NCBI RefSeq assembly: GCF_017573505.1
Contig: NZ_JAGEOJ010000041.1
Coordinates: 1-58,951, forward strand
Origin: Actinomadura barringtoniae
GTDB taxonomy: Bacteria > Actinomycetota > Actinomycetes > Streptosporangiales > Streptosporangiaceae
Direction of reading: 5' to 3'
DNA: 58,951 bases
Shown: piece after piece, positions 1 through 7,703 of the stretch
How positions within the stretch are numbered: the first letter of the stretch is position 1
Layout: the number at the start of each line of letters is the position of its first letter
Position numbers and translations under genes: made by a program
Notes under the pieces: model-generated
Database searches by the model: none
The model's input: only the letters and a program-made list of their open reading frames with translations
Told to the model about the DNA's origin: nothing

Positions 1-711
1 GAGCTGCACGCCGCCGACGTCGATCCGGCGGCCGTGGCGTGCGCGCGCCGCAACGTCGCCGACAGCGCCGCTGACGGCCACGTCTATGGCGGTGATCTGG
101 AACTCGGTGAGGACCTTGGGGCCGTCGGGCATCGTGCACGCGACGTCCTTGCCACCGGCCCACACGGACGTGCCGTCCGCCTTCTTCGGGTCGATGTGCT
201 GGCTCAGCCCGGTGAGGCTGATCTTGCCGGGGCCGGCCTTGCTGAAGGTGAGCGTCGGAGCGTCGCCCTCGGTGACCAGATCGAAGCCCTGACCGGCCGC
301 CGGGACGTCGATCGGGGTCATGGTGACGTCAATGCTGACCGGCAGGTTCGGGTCTTCCGGGACGCTGACGATCTCGTCGGACGTCGCCGTGCCCTCGAGC
401 TTGGTCGCCTTGACCGCGCGAAGACCGTTGGTGACGGTCGCGCTCAGGTGGGCGGTCGCCTTGATGTGGATCGGCGGCGTCTGCTGCCCCACCGGAATGC
501 TCTTGGGGATGTCGGTCTCGATGGTGATCGGCGTGGGCTGCGCACCGATGAGGGGGTAGGTGCAGTTGAAGTTCGCGTCCACCTTGATCGGGTCCGCCGA
601 GGCGGGGCCCGCGGTGGCGATGGCGCCGGCAAGGGAGACACCGAGGCCGCCGATGGCGGCGATCGCCAGGCCCTTGGCCCTGCTCCGCTTCCGCTTGCTG
701 TTGTTTTCCAC
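1..711 (-). CDS. Secreted DUF6801-like protein (C-terminus outside window)
   Basis: Reading leftward from a GTG at 711 gives 237 open codons that run off the window edge, so the C-terminus is missing. The N-terminus is a classical signal peptide: a Lys/Arg-rich start, a hydrophobic stretch, then an Ala-x-Ala-like site (GPASA) near residue 39. The mature part starts with a Cys-containing segment (FNCTYPLIGAQ) followed by short beta-rich stretches, the pattern of DUF6801 proteins; two relatives lie at 2282-3607 and 8802-9899. A modest AGAAAGG precedes the GTG. Family function is unknown and an extracellular or wall-associated role is inferred from the export signal. The long plus-strand reading frame here is an antisense shadow. 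Confidence 0.8.
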   Translation of the reverse strand, partial: MENNSKRKRSRAKGLAIAAIGGLGVSLAGAIATAGPASADPIKVDANFNCTYPLIGAQPTPITIETDIPKSIPVGQQTPPIHIKATAHLSATVTNGLRAVKATKLEGTATSDEIVSVPEDPNLPVSIDVTMTPIDVPAAGQGFDLVTEGDAPTLTFSKAGPGKISLTGLSQHIDPKKADGTSVWAGGKDVACTMPDGPKVLTEFQITAIDVAVSGAVGDVAARARHGRRIDVGGVQL

Positions 712-1139
712 TTTCTGCCTTTCTAGTACGCCTAGAACTAGTGCCACTGGACGAGCACTGCCGGGATCCTCTGATCCCCCGAGAGTCAACTCACCTCCAG
801 AAAGGCCGTCGTTCACGTCTTCGGCACTCTCGGAAGACGTAGTCGGCTCCTCGAAACTCGGAGATCAGCAGGGGGTGGCGGATCGCACATTGTGATCCGG
901 ATCTCGCACGTTTCGGATCTGTAAACTACCCGTAAGGCAATATGACGTCTTGGGGTGCCGCTGACAAAGTTCGGCTTACTGACACTCACTCTCACAGCAG
1001 ATCTCGCGGCCCTTCCGGGCGGCTCGCGCAGTCGGCAACAATGCTTCGATGAAAGTTGTCATCGAGTGAGCATCACCGCGAATGAAGGACAAAAAATGCT
1101 TCCACTACGAGGAGCGGAAGCATTTCTTGAGGGGGGCCC
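712..1139. other. Intergenic region, no gene seen
   Basis: This 428-bp stretch separates the leftward DUF6801-like gene from the end of the leftward JmjC gene. It should hold the promoter of the former (an imperfect CTAG...CTAG element lies 15-40 bp before its GTG) and contains the terminator of the latter at 1091-1125. Short reading frames on both strands lack ribosome sites and family resemblance. Confidence 0.6.
1091..1125 (-). terminator. Rho-independent terminator of the JmjC gene
   Basis: On the minus strand a perfect 10-bp stem (AAATGCTTCC / GGAAGCATTT) with a 12-nt loop is followed by more T residues (GCATTTTTTG). It sits about 15 nt after the stop codon at 1140. This is an unusually canonical, low-GC terminator for this genome. 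Confidence 0.8.
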
Positions 1140-2165
1140 TCAGAGGTGCTGATAAGTGGTGTAGTTGTCCACGAAGTTGTTGAACTTCAGGAAGTTGGTG
1201 TAGCTCATCGTCACGGTGGCCGAGTCGAGGCCCTCGACGTAGTGCCACCAGCCGATCGGGATGAAGAGCACGTCACCCGGGCCGATCGTGCACTCGAGCA
1301 GCTGCGCCTTCTGCATGTTGGGGAAACGCTCGTGGTCCGGTGCGCTGCCGTCCACCTCGGAATAGCAGTGCACGTGGTTGTACACGTACGCGGTGTCGTG
1401 GAGCGGGACCATCTTCACCAGCTTGCGGCCCATCACCTGTGCCATGAAGTTGTTGGTCAGGTCGTGGTGATAGGGGGTCTTGGTGCCGGGCGGCCCCATC
1501 CAGAAGAAGCCCTTGTCGACCGAGTCGCCGTCGAGGTATTCCGAGATCGGGTGGATGTCCTCCCACAGGATGTCGAGCGCCTCGCGGTTGCGTGAGGCGT
1601 TGTTCGCCGTCATGTAGAAGTCGTTGGTGCCCGTTCCGTCGGCCGCCGCCTTCTCGACCAGGTCGACGTAGTCGCGGAACAGCATCATCTCTTTGTGCGC
1701 CGGCGCGTTGATCTCGAAGTCCGGATCGGACTCGCGGCCGAACTGCACCTCGACCTCGCGGTCCCCGCACCGCTCGCGCAGGTAGTCGAAGTCCCACCTG
1801 GTCATCGCGGGCCAGTCCTTGAGCATGCCCGTGATGATGACCGGCCGGTTCTGGTAGTAGTACTGCTCGTAGAACTCGTCCCTGGAGAGCCGCTCACGCC
1901 GCTCGATGGTGGAGCCGTTCGGACGCATCCGGCTGAGCCGGCCATAGACCGTCATCGTCCATTCGCGCTTGCGCAGCCGGTTGGCGACGCGCGACCCACC
2001 CTGAACATAGGGACTCTCCAGAGCGGAGGCGACCTCGCGCTTGGCCTCCTCCTCGGTCACCTCACCATCCGCGGCCATCGCCGCGCTGATGGCTTCCGGC
2101 GGGTTTCCGAGAAGCAGGTTCTCGGAGATCCATCGACGCCAGGTATCCATATCACGCTGCGCCAC
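1140..2165 (-). CDS. JmjC/cupin-8-like Fe(II)/2-oxoglutarate dioxygenase
   Basis: A 341-residue soluble protein. Residues about 90-325 look like a cupin-8/JmjC hydroxylase (the FIH family of peptidyl hydroxylases). The iron triad is visible as HxD at His233/Asp235 (in YHHDLTNNF) and a distal His309 (GWWHYVEG), with a Lys-rich strand between them that could bind 2-oxoglutarate. The N-terminal ~85 residues form a charged helical extension. I chose the GTG at 2165 because GGAG lies 8 nt upstream; the GTG at 2174 overlaps that ribosome site. It stands alone with its own terminator, so its protein or small-molecule substrate cannot be inferred from neighbours. Confidence 0.8.
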   Translation of the reverse strand: MAQRDMDTWRRWISENLLLGNPPEAISAAMAADGEVTEEEAKREVASALESPYVQGGSRVANRLRKREWTMTVYGRLSRMRPNGSTIERRERLSRDEFYEQYYYQNRPVIITGMLKDWPAMTRWDFDYLRERCGDREVEVQFGRESDPDFEINAPAHKEMMLFRDYVDLVEKAAADGTGTNDFYMTANNASRNREALDILWEDIHPISEYLDGDSVDKGFFWMGPPGTKTPYHHDLTNNFMAQVMGRKLVKMVPLHDTAYVYNHVHCYSEVDGSAPDHERFPNMQKAQLLECTIGPGDVLFIPIGWWHYVEGLDSATVTMSYTNFLKFNNFVDNYTTYQHL

Positions 2166-2281
2166 GCCGATCACTCCTTTTCCTTCTTGGACCCGCCAGT
2201 CTCACACGCGGGTGCTGGGCATAAATAGAATCCAAACGAGCGTTTCTCACCGGAGCTTGTAACCGGTTGACAAGCCTTTCG

Positions 2282-3607
2282 CTACCCGGCCGCCGGGGCG
2301 GTTCGTTGCGGCACGGGAACGACCGGCGGGCAGCCCTGGGGAATGGACGGCAGGCAGGTGGCCCCGACGCTCACTCTCATCAGATTTCCTGGTCCGGAGA
2401 CGGACGCGCTGAAGAGACGGCTGAGGTCGTCACCGCCAGTACCGCATCCGCTGAAGGAGGGAATTGTGAGGGGGCCCTCGAGCACTCCCTCCTCAAGGAC
2501 GCTTTTCACTGTCCCCTTGAGCACGATGTCGGCCGGTACCCGTGTTTGGCACCGCTTACCGACGCTCAACGCGGAGCCATTGGCACTCGCGCCCGTGATG
2601 CGGATCGTCATCTTCATGTGAGCGGTCACCACGTTTCCTGTGGCGACTTCGTAGGTTCCGTAGTCCTTGCCCGGGGCCAGCGGCGCCTGGATCATTTCCA
2701 TCGCCGCGGTGGTGGGCATGAAGCCGAACGTCAGGAAGGTCGACTTCGACTTGATCGGTTCGACCAGCTTCTGTCGGATGCTGCCCTCGCTGTCGCCGAC
2801 GCCGGGCACGGCGTAGACGATATTGATCAAGGCGGGCTTCCCGGCCGATCCGTCGTTGAAGACGGTCGCCCCGTTGAGCTTCTTCACGTTGGCGAATCCG
2901 CTCATGTACGTACAGCCCGAATCGATCCATCCATCGGGAGTCTCCTTCGGCGGCCCGGCCCACTTGCCGCATTCCGGTGGAATGGTGGGCTCGGCCTTGG
3001 GGACCGCGTTCGGCTTCTGTGCCGAGCCGGGCTTGGACACCGGGACGGTGGCGAGGACGCGCGCCTGCCGGGCCGCCGGGGTGCAGTCGACGGCGAGCTT
3101 CGAGCCGCCCGCCTTGCTCGGGCTGAGCGTCAGCGCGAGGTCACCGGCCGAGAAGCTCAGGTCACCGGCAGCGGCGGTCTTCGTCGCCGGCACCGTGCCC
3201 CTGGCGGACAGCGGCAGGCTTCCCTCGGCCGGGACCGCCGTCGGCGCGCTGGTCAGCCCGGACCACTTGGCCGCGTTCGACGTGCCGTTCTGGGTCACCG
3301 CCGTCGTCAGCTGCGCGGTGCCCACGACGGAGTCGCCGCCGGCCTCGCCCACGTCGGCGACGCCCGCCTCGGGGATGGTCACCGTGGTGGTGATCCGGCT
3401 CGGCTGGATCGGCTTGCCGACCACGGCGTTCGAAGGGAACGTGCCCTGCACCCGGACCGCGACCTGTTGCGGCCCGGACGGAAACTGGCAGGCGTAGGTC
3501 AAGCTGACGTCGGCGTCCTGCGAGCTCGCTGAGGCCCCACCGCCGGACATGGATCCGACCACGAACGCGCTCAGCCCGATGGCCGTCGCCTTACCCAGGA
3601 ACCTCAA
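2282..3607 (-). CDS. Secreted two-lobed DUF6801-like protein
   Basis: A 441-residue exported protein. The signal peptide ends near ASA at residue 27 and is followed by a DUF6801-type lobe (YACQFPSGPQQV) with paired cysteines, a Pro/Lys-rich linker at about 195-215, and a second beta-rich lobe with several cysteines (CTYMSG, CQTRVP, SGCGTG, CLPSIPQGC). The start is TTG, supported by GGAGAGG 9 nt upstream. It lies 28 nt downstream of the protein mannosyltransferase on the same strand, so the two are probably co-transcribed and this Thr/Ser-rich exported protein could be a mannosylation substrate. That link is inference; the biochemical function is unknown. Confidence 0.75.
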   Translation of the reverse strand: MRFLGKATAIGLSAFVVGSMSGGGASASSQDADVSLTYACQFPSGPQQVAVRVQGTFPSNAVVGKPIQPSRITTTVTIPEAGVADVGEAGGDSVVGTAQLTTAVTQNGTSNAAKWSGLTSAPTAVPAEGSLPLSARGTVPATKTAAAGDLSFSAGDLALTLSPSKAGGSKLAVDCTPAARQARVLATVPVSKPGSAQKPNAVPKAEPTIPPECGKWAGPPKETPDGWIDSGCTYMSGFANVKKLNGATVFNDGSAGKPALINIVYAVPGVGDSEGSIRQKLVEPIKSKSTFLTFGFMPTTAAMEMIQAPLAPGKDYGTYEVATGNVVTAHMKMTIRITGASANGSALSVGKRCQTRVPADIVLKGTVKSVLEEGVLEGPLTIPSFSGCGTGGDDLSRLFSASVSGPGNLMRVSVGATCLPSIPQGCPPVVPVPQRTAPAAG

Positions 3608-3635
3608 GTGGGGTCACCTCTCCAAAGAACGAACT

Positions 3636-5258
3636 TCACAGGTGGCCGTGCCACCACAGGCGGGCCTCGTACTCGGACCCGGGGATGGTCTTGGCCGTGA
3701 GAATCGAGTGGAAGTACCAAAGAGCCGACGCGGCGACCAACAGATAGACCACTCCCCCGGCTGACAACCATCCGGGCGTCCGCCCCTCCTCCCGGAACCG
3801 TGTGCGGAGCCGGTCGAAGAGCAGAACGATCGCCAGGACGGCGAACGGGAGCATCGGCAGCGCGTAACTCGAATACATCGTTCGGTCGGCGAAGCCCGAG
3901 GGGAACCACGGCAGCCAGCACGCGGCATAACCGCCGACCGTCACAGCGATCCGCCAGTCACGCACAAAGAACGCCATCAGCACCAGGGCGAGCATCGCCC
4001 CGATCGAGACCCACCAGATCGCCGGATTTCCGAGGTCCAGCACTTCACTGACGCACCAGGTCGCGCCGCAACCGTTCTGTCCCGGGACCGGCCTGGCGTG
4101 GTACATCAGGGCCGGCTCTTTCACGATCGGCCAGTCCCAGGGCCACGACTGCCCCGGGTTGGGACTCGTCACACTCTCGTGAAAGTCGAAGATCACCTTG
4201 TGGTAGTGCCACAGCGACCGGATCGGGTTCAGGAACGTCGGCCAGAGGGTGCTCGGGTGGTGGTCGGCCCAGTCACGCTGAAACCCGGCGATGGCCCGGC
4301 CGCCGGGAAGGTCGTCACCGTAGAGGGCCTTCTGCAGACCGGTCCCCGAGATGAGCCAGCCCCACCAGGTGGCCACGTACGTCACGACCGACACGGCGCC
4401 GACCGTCACCAGCGACGGGAGCATGTCCAGCTTCAGCATGTCGCGCGAAGGCCGTGCCGCACCCGCCGCCTTGCGCGCGTTCCGGTCCCACACCAGCGCC
4501 AGCGCCCAGAAGAAGGCCAGCGGGTAGACACCCGACCACTTCGTGCCGCATGCCAGCCCGAAGCAGACAGCAGCGCCGATCCGCCACCCGTGCCACACGA
4601 AGGGACCGCTTGGCCCCTTCCCCTCGGACTTGGCCGCGAGGGCCTCCCGTGTCTTGTCCCGGTCGACCACGAGACAGCCCACGCCGGCGAGGATCCACAT
4701 CAGCAGGAAGATGTCGAGCATGGCGACGCGGCCGGCCACCAGCCAGATCCCGTCCAAGGCCATCAGCAGCCCGGCCGCGCAGCCCAGCAGCGTCGAGCCG
4801 GTCATCCTCCGCGCGATACGCGCCAGGATGAGCACGCACAGCACGCCGGCGATGGCGGACATGAACCTGAAGGCGAACGGATCGGTGCCGAAGAGCGCGA
4901 TCCCGATCGCGATGAACCATTTGCCCAGCGGTGGATGAACGACGAACGCTCCGCCATACCGCAGGCCCATCTCGGGACGTCCGGACAGGAAGTACCCGTT
5001 GGCGGGGTTGCCCTGCTGGAAGTCCTTCCAGTTCTGCTCCACCCCGAAGTGCAGCAGCGAGTACGAGTCCTTGGCGTAGTAGGTCTCGTCCCAGATGATC
5101 GTGTGGGGCGCGTCCAGCCGGTTGAACACCAGCAGCCCAGCGAAGGCGGCCACCAGCAGCGGGCCGATCCAGCCCCAGGGCAGCCCGGCGAGACGGTCGC
5201 GCACCGACGGCCTGCCCGCCGGCGTCTCCCGCTCGTCGACCGCTGTCGCGGTGCTCAC
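3636..5258 (-). CDS. pmt: Polyprenyl-phosphate-mannose--protein mannosyltransferase
   Basis: A 540-residue polytopic membrane protein of the PMT (GT39) family, which moves mannose from polyprenyl-phosphate-mannose onto Ser/Thr of exported proteins. Around eleven hydrophobic helices are visible. The first extracellular loop carries the acidic catalytic pair (TIIWDETYYAKDSYSLL), followed by HPPLGKW, and a C-terminal catalytic-loop-like region contains HARPVPG and GCGATWC. The length is typical of actinobacterial PMTs. GTG at 5258 is preferred over TTG at 5261 because a GAGG-type site precedes it. The gene probably leads an operon with the secreted DUF6801-like protein that follows. Confidence 0.9.
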   Translation of the reverse strand: MSTATAVDERETPAGRPSVRDRLAGLPWGWIGPLLVAAFAGLLVFNRLDAPHTIIWDETYYAKDSYSLLHFGVEQNWKDFQQGNPANGYFLSGRPEMGLRYGGAFVVHPPLGKWFIAIGIALFGTDPFAFRFMSAIAGVLCVLILARIARRMTGSTLLGCAAGLLMALDGIWLVAGRVAMLDIFLLMWILAGVGCLVVDRDKTREALAAKSEGKGPSGPFVWHGWRIGAAVCFGLACGTKWSGVYPLAFFWALALVWDRNARKAAGAARPSRDMLKLDMLPSLVTVGAVSVVTYVATWWGWLISGTGLQKALYGDDLPGGRAIAGFQRDWADHHPSTLWPTFLNPIRSLWHYHKVIFDFHESVTSPNPGQSWPWDWPIVKEPALMYHARPVPGQNGCGATWCVSEVLDLGNPAIWWVSIGAMLALVLMAFFVRDWRIAVTVGGYAACWLPWFPSGFADRTMYSSYALPMLPFAVLAIVLLFDRLRTRFREEGRTPGWLSAGGVVYLLVAASALWYFHSILTAKTIPGSEYEARLWWHGHL

Positions 5259-5619
5259 CAAGCCTCACCTTCATCCGATCCAGGGCTACGGACCTGGACC
5301 GTAATGAACGTGACACGCCCGCGAAATCACACTGAAGATGAAGTGGCGCCCGGCGATACTCACTCAATTGAGCAGACACGAGTCACACCGACACGGTGGC
5401 CGGACGCGTATATCACTCGATGACAAATCAGCGCGCGTTCCGCTCATCCGCCGACTACTGAACGGCGTGATCCGCCCGCCTCTGTAGGAAATTGATAGTC
5501 GGGCACGGCACCCGCGCGCCGTTTGACTATTCCTGGCCGTACCGCACGCCCAATCATGAATGTACTTCCCATGACTTTCGCGCAACGACCGCGCCCCCAC
5601 CCCACCGGAAGGACCGAAG
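5259..5619. other. Intergenic region between divergent genes
   Basis: These 361 bp lie between the leftward mannosyltransferase and the rightward lipoprotein gene and must hold both promoters. Composition is more AT-rich than flanking genes. A TTGACT hexamer at 5523-5528 faces the lipoprotein gene but has no convincing -10 partner at normal spacing. No gene was recognised. Confidence 0.5.
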
Positions 5620-6030
5620 GTGACACGCAGACTCCGACGCCCCCACCTGGCGGCGCTGTTGCTCGTTCCCGCCCTGACCCTCACGGCCTGCGGAGGCGGA
5701 GGTGGCGACGACAAGAGCGACACCGCCCAGCCCCCGGCGGCCGCCGACTCCGCGACGCCCTCCACGGGCTCCTCGTCCAGCACCTCAGGCGGAACGACGT
5801 CGGGCAACGGAGGCTCGGGCGGCGGGCAGCAGCTCCCCGCGAACTCACCGGTGAAGCCCGGCATGACCAAGGCGCCCAAGCAGGTCGTGAGCTCGTTCGC
5901 CCTCTGCATGCGCAAGCACGGCTTCAACGTCCCCAACGACGTCAAGTCATGGAAGCCGCCGGCGGGAACCGACAAGGCCAAGGCCCAGGCCGCGATGGCC
6001 GACTGCTTCAACAAGATGGTGGGCAACTAG
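5620..6030 (+). CDS. Small lipoprotein
   Basis: A 136-residue exported lipoprotein. An Arg-rich N-terminus and hydrophobic segment lead to a lipobox LTAC with the modified cysteine near residue 24. A low-complexity Gly/Ser/Thr linker (about residues 25-75) would extend the domain away from the membrane. The C-terminal ~60 residues contain two cysteines (FALCMRKHGF and ADCFNKM), a CMRxxG pattern seen in short actinobacterial lipoproteins of unknown function. The GTG start is supported by GGAAGG 7 nt upstream. A terminator follows, so the gene is monocistronic. Confidence 0.85.
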   Translation: MTRRLRRPHLAALLLVPALTLTACGGGGGDDKSDTAQPPAAADSATPSTGSSSSTSGGTTSGNGGSGGGQQLPANSPVKPGMTKAPKQVVSSFALCMRKHGFNVPNDVKSWKPPAGTDKAKAQAAMADCFNKMVGN

Positions 6031-6046
6031 CCCACCCCACCCCCGA

Positions 6047-6079
6047 AACGGCCCGGGCAGCACCACCGCCCGGGCCGTT
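6047..6079 (+). terminator. Terminator after the lipoprotein gene
   Basis: A perfect 12-bp inverted repeat (AACGGCCCGGGC / GCCCGGGCCGTT) with a 9-nt loop starts 17 nt after the stop codon and ends in TT. Confidence 0.75.
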
Positions 6080-6224
6080 CGCGTTCCTCTGGGAGCTTGC
6101 CACTCAGCCGCCTATTTGAAGCCGGCACCCGTGCAGCTGCCTCGCTTGTGCAGGTGGAACCTGATGAAGGCCGTCGCGCCCCTGGGGATCGACACGGCCT
6201 TGTTGCTGTCGTGACCGCGCGAGG

Positions 6225-6246
6225 CCTTTCAGCCGTGGCTGAAAGG
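6225..6246. other. Hairpin upstream of a small secreted-protein gene
   Basis: CCTTTCAGC and GCTGAAAGG pair perfectly around a CGTG tetraloop, about 70 nt before the gene at 6315. There is no T-tract, so an operator or leader structure is as likely as a terminator. Confidence 0.4.
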
Positions 6247-6314
6247 GCTGTTGCCCGACGGCCGAGACGAGATATTCAATTCCCCACGTACACAACGGAA
6301 AGGGGAAGAGGAAA

Positions 6315-6716
6315 ATGATCGGAATCGCGACCAAGGTCGGCATCGTGGCGGGGGCGGCGATCCTCGCCGCCGGTGGTTCGGGGGTGGCGTCGGCCTCCGT
6401 CGCGGCGAAGCCGAGGCCGACGAAGACGGTGTACGCCCACCAAGGCAAGGACCGCGCCGCGGTGACCAAGCGCTTCACGAGCAGCGGCAGCTACTACCAG
6501 GTCGAACTGGCGGTATGCGACAGGGAGAAGGACGGGAACAAGGTATACGCGCGATTCGTCATGAACGACCGGGAGCGTGCCTACGGCGACCCCAACAACA
6601 GCAAGAAGGGGTGCGGCCTCCAAACATTCAACGGGGACTACACGGTTGAACAGTTCCAGATCTGCGAGGACGACGCGGGCGACGACACCTGCTCGAAGTG
6701 GCAGGACGTGGACTGA
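6315..6716 (+). CDS. Small secreted protein of unknown function
   Basis: A 133-residue protein with a signal peptide (hydrophobic 4-24, ASA at 26-28) and a 105-residue mature part. This contains four cysteines (VCDRE, KGCGLQ, QICEDD, DTCSKW), probably forming two disulfides, in a beta-rich acidic domain (SYYQVELAVCD, KVYARFVMND). I do not recognise the family; Streptomyces-type small exported proteins with this layout are common. AAAGGGGAAGAGG lies directly upstream of the ATG. The opposite-strand MCE gene ends 12 nt away, so transcription converges with almost no gap. Confidence 0.75.
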   Translation: MIGIATKVGIVAGAAILAAGGSGVASASVAAKPRPTKTVYAHQGKDRAAVTKRFTSSGSYYQVELAVCDREKDGNKVYARFVMNDRERAYGDPNNSKKGCGLQTFNGDYTVEQFQICEDDAGDDTCSKWQDVD

Positions 6717-6728
6717 GCCAGGGCGGCT

Positions 6729-7703
6729 TCAGCTGCCGGTGCAGAGGGGGATGTCGATGAACAGGTCGCAAGGGTTGATGGAGAAGGGGGCGTTGGTCTG
6801 GGCGAGCAGGCTGCCGTTCGGGCCGGGGGCTCGGATGATGTCGTTCAGGCCGCTGAAGAGTTTGGCGAGGCCGTCGATGAGAGTGGGGATGTCGTAGGAG
6901 CGTGCGCTCAGGGCGGCTACGGCCTGGCCACCACGGTCGATGATGTGCGCCACGTCGTCGCCGTGGTCGTGCAGGGCGGTGGCGGTGGTGTCGGCCAGGC
7001 GGCCGGTCTCGTCGAGGAGGCGGCTCACGTTGTCGGGGCGGCCGTTGAGGGCGGGGTTGAGTTTGTTGAAGTCCCGCACGGCGCTGGTGATGGTGTCGGA
7101 ACGGGTGCCGAGGACGTCGGCCAGGAGGGGGACGTCCTGGGTCAGCCCGTTGATGTAGGGCAGGTCGTCGTGGAAGGCGTCCACCAGCTGGGCGGTGTTG
7201 CCCAGGGTGCGGTGGAGGGCGGGGCCGTCCAGGCCTTGGGCGAACGTGTGGAGGGTGGTCGCCAGGTCCTGGGGTGAGACCGCCGAGGTGAGGTCGTAGG
7301 CGGGCTGGGCCAGGTCGGCGGGCTCCACCGGGTCGTGGGTGGTGACGATGGGCTCGTCGTCGGCGAGGAACGCGCCGCTGGTGCCGGTGTCCAGGACCAG
7401 ATCCTTGGGGCCGAAGATGGAGACCGGCTCGATGGTCGCCGTGGATGAGGCGGGGATGGGCTGGTCCACGTGGAGTGCTACTTGGACCCTGCCGTCCGGG
7501 CGGAGGGTCACCTTGTCTATGCCGCCTACGACGATGCCGCGGATCTTTACGTCGGAGTGGGTGTCCAGGCCCTGGCCGGCTCGGCCGAAGACGGCGGTGT
7601 GGTGATGCGTCGCGTGGTGCGGGGCGGCCACCCCCACCGCCAGGGCGGTGCCCACGGCGGTGAGGGTGGCCAGGCCCACGATGCCGTGGCCCAGGGCGCG
7701 CAT
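6729..7703 (-). CDS. Solitary MCE/MlaD-family protein
   Basis: A 324-residue protein with an N-terminal membrane anchor (about 6-26), an MCE/MlaD domain at about 38-115 (GLDTHSDVKIRGIVVGGID, then strand-rich SIFGPKDLVLD), and a long helical region typical of actinobacterial Mce proteins. MCE proteins bind or channel hydrophobic molecules across the envelope. They normally sit in operons with YrbE permeases and several Mce subunits. Here it is alone, and its ATG shares one base with the stop codon of the upstream cutinase (TGATG), implying translational coupling. This suggests it handles hydrophobic products released by that enzyme, which is inference. Confidence 0.85.
   Translation of the reverse strand: MRALGHGIVGLATLTAVGTALAVGVAAPHHATHHHTAVFGRAGQGLDTHSDVKIRGIVVGGIDKVTLRPDGRVQVALHVDQPIPASSTATIEPVSIFGPKDLVLDTGTSGAFLADDEPIVTTHDPVEPADLAQPAYDLTSAVSPQDLATTLHTFAQGLDGPALHRTLGNTAQLVDAFHDDLPYINGLTQDVPLLADVLGTRSDTITSAVRDFNKLNPALNGRPDNVSRLLDETGRLADTTATALHDHGDDVAHIIDRGGQAVAALSARSYDIPTLIDGLAKLFSGLNDIIRAPGPNGSLLAQTNAPFSINPCDLFIDIPLCTGS

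Noticed and set aside
34..726. 230-residue plus-strand reading frame
   Set aside because: It is antisense to an exported DUF6801-like protein with a clear signal peptide; no family or ribosome site supports it.
5364..6026. 220-residue minus-strand frame over the lipoprotein gene
   Set aside because: Antisense shadow; the plus strand has a lipobox, ribosome site and terminator.
6104..6478. Minus-strand frame upstream of and over the small secreted-protein gene
   Set aside because: No ribosome site or family; the opposite strand has a signal peptide gene with a good ribosome site.
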